Assembly (NCBI GenBank): GCA_946807835.1
Contig: OX327686.1
Coordinates: 13,888,001 to 13,952,000, forward strand
DNA from: Ailanthus altissimus
Taxonomy: Eukaryota > Streptophyta > Magnoliopsida > Sapindales > Simaroubaceae
Reading direction: 5' to 3'
DNA length: 64,000 nucleotides
Every line of letters begins with the position of its first letter. Within the stretch, counting starts at the first letter, position 1. A program made the position numbers and the translations under genes. Below, piece by piece: positions 60,860 to 64,000 of this stretch. The notes below the pieces were generated by a model that worked only from the letters and a program-made list of their open reading frames with translations, was not told the origin of the DNA and searched no databases.

Positions 60860-62241
60860 TGATGCAATATTTCTATATCTTAAAATTAAGTGCATGTATA
60901 TACTACCATATGCAAGTAATAAAAGAACAAAAAGAGTCGGATGTCGAACCCACATGGATAATTTCTACTTCTTAACCAAGTACTAAAATTATATCTTTCT
61001 AATAATTATTCAAAAAAACAAAAATCTAAAAATGAATGTAGAAAATATAAAAAGTAATGACATAATGTAAAGAGATTTAGGTGATAGCAATATAGAGAAA
61101 TCCTAGGATCAATACTATCCCTCAATATGCTTTCTAATGATTAATCCTTTAATATTTAATTCTCTTAATCTTTGTTATTGATCAAGACACTAATGTATTT
61201 ACAAGCCTCTTCCAAGATCATGCAAGTATACCTTAATTTACCAAATACCTATATTTCTATGGTACTTGTAATAAATTAAGAATCATTAAGATTAAGTCTT
61301 ATTGATCATACATGCCAATTAGGTATATTCCTATTCTAATTTGAAACTTGCATATGCAACATTGAATGTTACTCTAGAATCATGCATCAAATTACCTAGG
61401 TCTAAATATAATGATTCCTCTTCCGAGTTTATAAAAAATATTATCAATTCATTTCGCATATATTGACCAGATATATTGAAGCATTAAGAACAAGTAATTT
61501 GAATAACAAAGAGCTAAATTTATTAAATATTAAAAAGATAAGACAATTAAGCTCTCATATTGAGTTTAAATATTAATGCTAGAAAGAAAATTTAGTTCAT
61601 GGCTACAAGAGAACAACAGTAAAAATAATAAGAAATCATGATACAATCAATAGAAAATCGATATAGACGTCAAATTGCTCTTAATTGTGTTGCCTAAGAA
61701 ACTCTTGATGCCGAAGAACGCCTTGGATCTCTCTATATGGTTGCTCAATTAAACTCCATTTGGTTCTAAGACTTGTTCTATGTATTCTTGGATTGCTCTT
61801 GGGTGGTTTTTTAAAGTCTGAGGACGTGTGGCCTTTTATAGGATTGATATGAGCTTAAAAGTCTCAATTCTCATTGGATTAAGACTTGCATTACCCCTAG
61901 GGCGTTATGCTACTGTCGCTAGGTGTAAATGGCTTGACCACTGGAGCGATGAGAGGTTGGCGCTAGAGCGCTAGCCTGTCGCTAGAGCGGTGGAGAGATG
62001 GCATTAGGGCGCTAGACTATGACTTAAACATGTCTTTTTTCTAATTTTCTTATTTTGACTACTGTTCCCGTGCTGGGATGAAAATCTTTGTCTCACTGAG
62101 GCGATAGGTCCATATTTTTAAAACTTTACATTTTAGTCCTTGTAAACAATAATAATGTACATAAATAGCTATTTATTCTAATAAAATAATAAAATATCAA
62201 ATAAAAACATAAAAAAATATATGACAAATATGCCCTTATCA
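60860..62241 (-). repeat. 5' LTR of the full-length Athila (1382 bp)
   Basis: It runs from TGATGCAATATT to GCCCTTATCA in + reading and aligns along its length with 50758-52182. GC-rich motifs (GCGCTAGAGCGCTAG and similar) occur at about 61960-62000. Confidence 0.88.
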
Positions 62242-62349
62242 AGAATATACACTAAGTTTCCGTAGGTACAACATCTATTCTTAAACACAATATTACTTGT
62301 TTATGATAGTATGACTTTGCGCTTAGTAATTACATAACATTTATCATTT

Positions 62350-62960
62350 TATTTCAGTGGACATCAGAAGAGGAACACTAACTGGGTGCTAAAGAAGTCC
62401 CTTATTACTGAGAGGGGCTTCAAGCTCATGTACCTTAGACTTCTGAGGATTAAGGCGATGATACAGAGCCAAAATTAGAGCCTTTCTACCAACAGCAGGA
62501 AGCCAACATCATACTAATTGTCCGCGAGTTCTACACCAACGCAATAGAGCATTATGGTTACTGAGCATATGTTAAAGGTAAGATGGTGGCATCTTATGCA
62601 GCTAGCTAGCAACAAAATGTTTTGACCTACCGATAGACATGGAAAACAAGTATCAATAACTCTATAAGGAGCCAAATTATAGAGAAATCATCTAAACATT
62701 ATGCAATCTAAGGGCTTAGTGGAAAATGATTTATGAGATATTGATGACATTCCTCTCGTAATACATGACACTGGAGACCAAGGGATGGTATAACTTATTA
62801 GCCTTTATACTTATGCCAGTATCCTACACTATTGACATCACAAAACTATAGGTGGTTCTTCTCTATGCCATCATGATGGGCTGCTTCTTCAACATCGGCC
62901 AAAGTCATCTAGGTTGAGATCCTAACTTGTGCACGCTTTACAAAGGCAAGTCTTTTTTTT
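62350..62960 (+). pseudogene. Athila-type additional-ORF remnant, + strand
   Basis: Pieces are IILIVREFYTNAIEHYGY, AYVKGKMVASYAAS, and further on GITY-PLYLCQYPTLL. They match in order the same domain as 53640-54720, but on the opposite strand and with many stops. It belongs to the element whose inverted LTR lies at 50160-50757 and 62247-62350. Confidence 0.6.
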
Positions 62961-64000
62961 ATTCTCTTATTACTGTTTTATATACACGAGTTAGAGTGTA
63001 TTGGAGGGATATAACTGAGTCATAATAGTCATCTCACGCAATTGATAATACTACAATCTATAAGCTATCATCGACCGAGGATCAACAGCAGGCCTTGCCA
63101 TCTATAGCTCCATTAGCTGATCCAACAGTGACTTCATCTTCATGAGCATGTTCACTATAGTTAGGTTAGTGAGATTAGAGTCATGGATTGTTATATAGGT
63201 ACAAGACTTGCAGAGTTTCGGCAAAAGTTCAAAGCTTTCATAGATTTTCATTTTTAGTGGATACATGACAGGACCCGACCTGAGACCCTCTACTATAGAT
63301 CCCAGCGGCCCTGCCGGGCACCCTGACGGAAGTTCCTCCGAACCTAACTGAGTATGTTGAGAAATTCCACGAGGCGAACCCCTTTTTATTTCTTGTTACT
63401 ACTAAGAAGGTCTAGTAACATACACGAAAACGACATCTTAATTTTAAAAACAAACGGACAGAGTTTCCCCTATTTTTCAAAAAATTCATATAAAACCTGT
63501 AAAGAAATTTCACTTATATTTCCAATACATCTCAATTCTACCAATTTGGACCTCCGGTCCTTTCCAAATTAAATCCAACACAACTCAATTATTCATTTAA
63601 ATCACAAATAAGCGTAATCGTAGAAGTAAAAAGAACGATCATCATAAAATTGAAATCTCTTCTTCTCGGTTCAAAACATACATCCAAATATACATGCCTA
63701 CAACTATTATGCATAAAGTAAAGGGTGCTATTTAGCACATTTACATGTACAAAAATGATCTTCGGATTCGGCCCACTACTCGGCAATAGGAGAATCAGCA
63801 GCTTGCGTACCGAGACCTGCACCTGGGAAAGGGGTTCAGAAAACATAAAACACAAAACGGGTGAGCTAAAGGAGCTCAATGAGTGTAAATAAAATTTTAA
63901 TAAAATAACATCATGTATAGATAGCAAATTCTAAAGTTCACGCAGAAATCATGCTTCTAAAACTGACGTAAAACTGTAAAACGGTTTCTAACATCATATG
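62961..64000. other. Unassigned repeat-like tail of the window
   Basis: No gene is recognisable. A composition shift near 63270 (GACAGGACCCGACCTGAGAC, CGGCCCTGCCGGGCACC) suggests the border of a different transposon. Its inner part (GACCTGCACCTGGGAAAGG, near 63813-63831) resembles the 3' side of a common plant LTR element. The assignment to a family is not possible from this fragment. Short ORFs here, including one of 112 codons on the minus strand, match nothing I know. Confidence 0.4.

Larger units (their letters stand above)
50758..62241 (-). mobile_element. Full-length Athila-type gypsy element, duplication AGAAT
   Basis: AGAAT flanks it at 50753-50757 and 62242-62246. LTRs are 50758-52182 (3') and 60860-62241 (5'), both TGATG to TATCA in + reading. 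The primer site (TGGCATTGTTGCCGAGGA) is 60853-60836. On the minus strand follow gag (from 60629), protease (near 59000), RT (58035-57385), RNase H (about 57240-57000), integrase (about 56660-56000), the end-of-ORF sequence 55490-55450, a repeat block, and an additional ORF (about 54720-53640). Total length is 11.5 kb, typical for Athila. The LTRs differ visibly by substitutions and indels, and all ORFs carry stops, so it is an old, probably inactive copy. Confidence 0.92.

Noticed and set aside
37638..62241. CRISPR-like or prokaryotic repeat system in the repeat-rich right half
   Set aside because: Repeats are LTRs, MITEs and simple arrays with target duplications and retrotransposon domains; there are no regular spacers or cas-like genes.

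Overview
This is a plant nuclear window, almost certainly from a eudicot. It has long AT-rich introns with GT-AG borders, a growth-regulating factor (GRF) gene with a miR396 site, a DENN-domain gene, a CTR9/VIP6 locus and a thick layer of nested LTR retrotransposons. The GRF and CTR9 loci lie side by side and convergent; in Arabidopsis AtGRF6 (At2g06200) and VIP6/ELF8 (At2g06210) are also neighbours, so the left half is a conserved microsyntenic block.

Layout. Positions 1-6031 (+) hold the last eleven recognisable coding exons of a DENN (AEX-3-like) protein, with a SINE-like remnant and an unusual interleaved inverted repeat in its introns. Positions 6032-8827 are intergenic. Positions 9056-10455 (+) encode an apparently intact three-exon GRF transcription factor of 382 residues. 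Positions 12903-28297 (-) are a CTR9 (Paf1 complex) locus that keeps its intron-exon structure but is broken: one frameshift, at least five premature stops, a lost acceptor, an in-frame deletion and a missing block of exons. A Ty1-copia element sits in its last intron, only 5 bp from the splice donor, and a hAT-type MITE sits inside the copia 3' LTR. From about 28.5 kb to the right end nearly everything is transposon derived: two hAT-type elements with 8-bp target duplications (29280-29719, 30047-31360), a decayed gypsy element of Tat type on +, several copies of a long (about 2 kb) LTR in both orientations, and two Athila-type gypsy elements on -. The first (37638-45999, duplication CCCCT) has lost pol and carries another LTR inside its own 5' LTR. 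The second (50758-62241, duplication AGAAT) still has gag, protease, RT, RNase H, integrase and an extra Athila ORF, all decayed, and is inserted into an inverted LTR of a related element.

How it fits together. The active part appears to be the DENN gene and the GRF gene, the latter probably under miR396 control. The syntenic CTR9 copy cannot encode a working protein, so a functional copy must exist elsewhere if the organism keeps Paf1C function. I found no bacterial-style system, CRISPR array or clearly new multi-gene system. The most unusual structures are the ABA'B' inverted repeat at 5238-5433, the retrotransposon placed at a splice donor, and the pol-less Athila derivative. All family assignments are from reading translated sequence without database searches.
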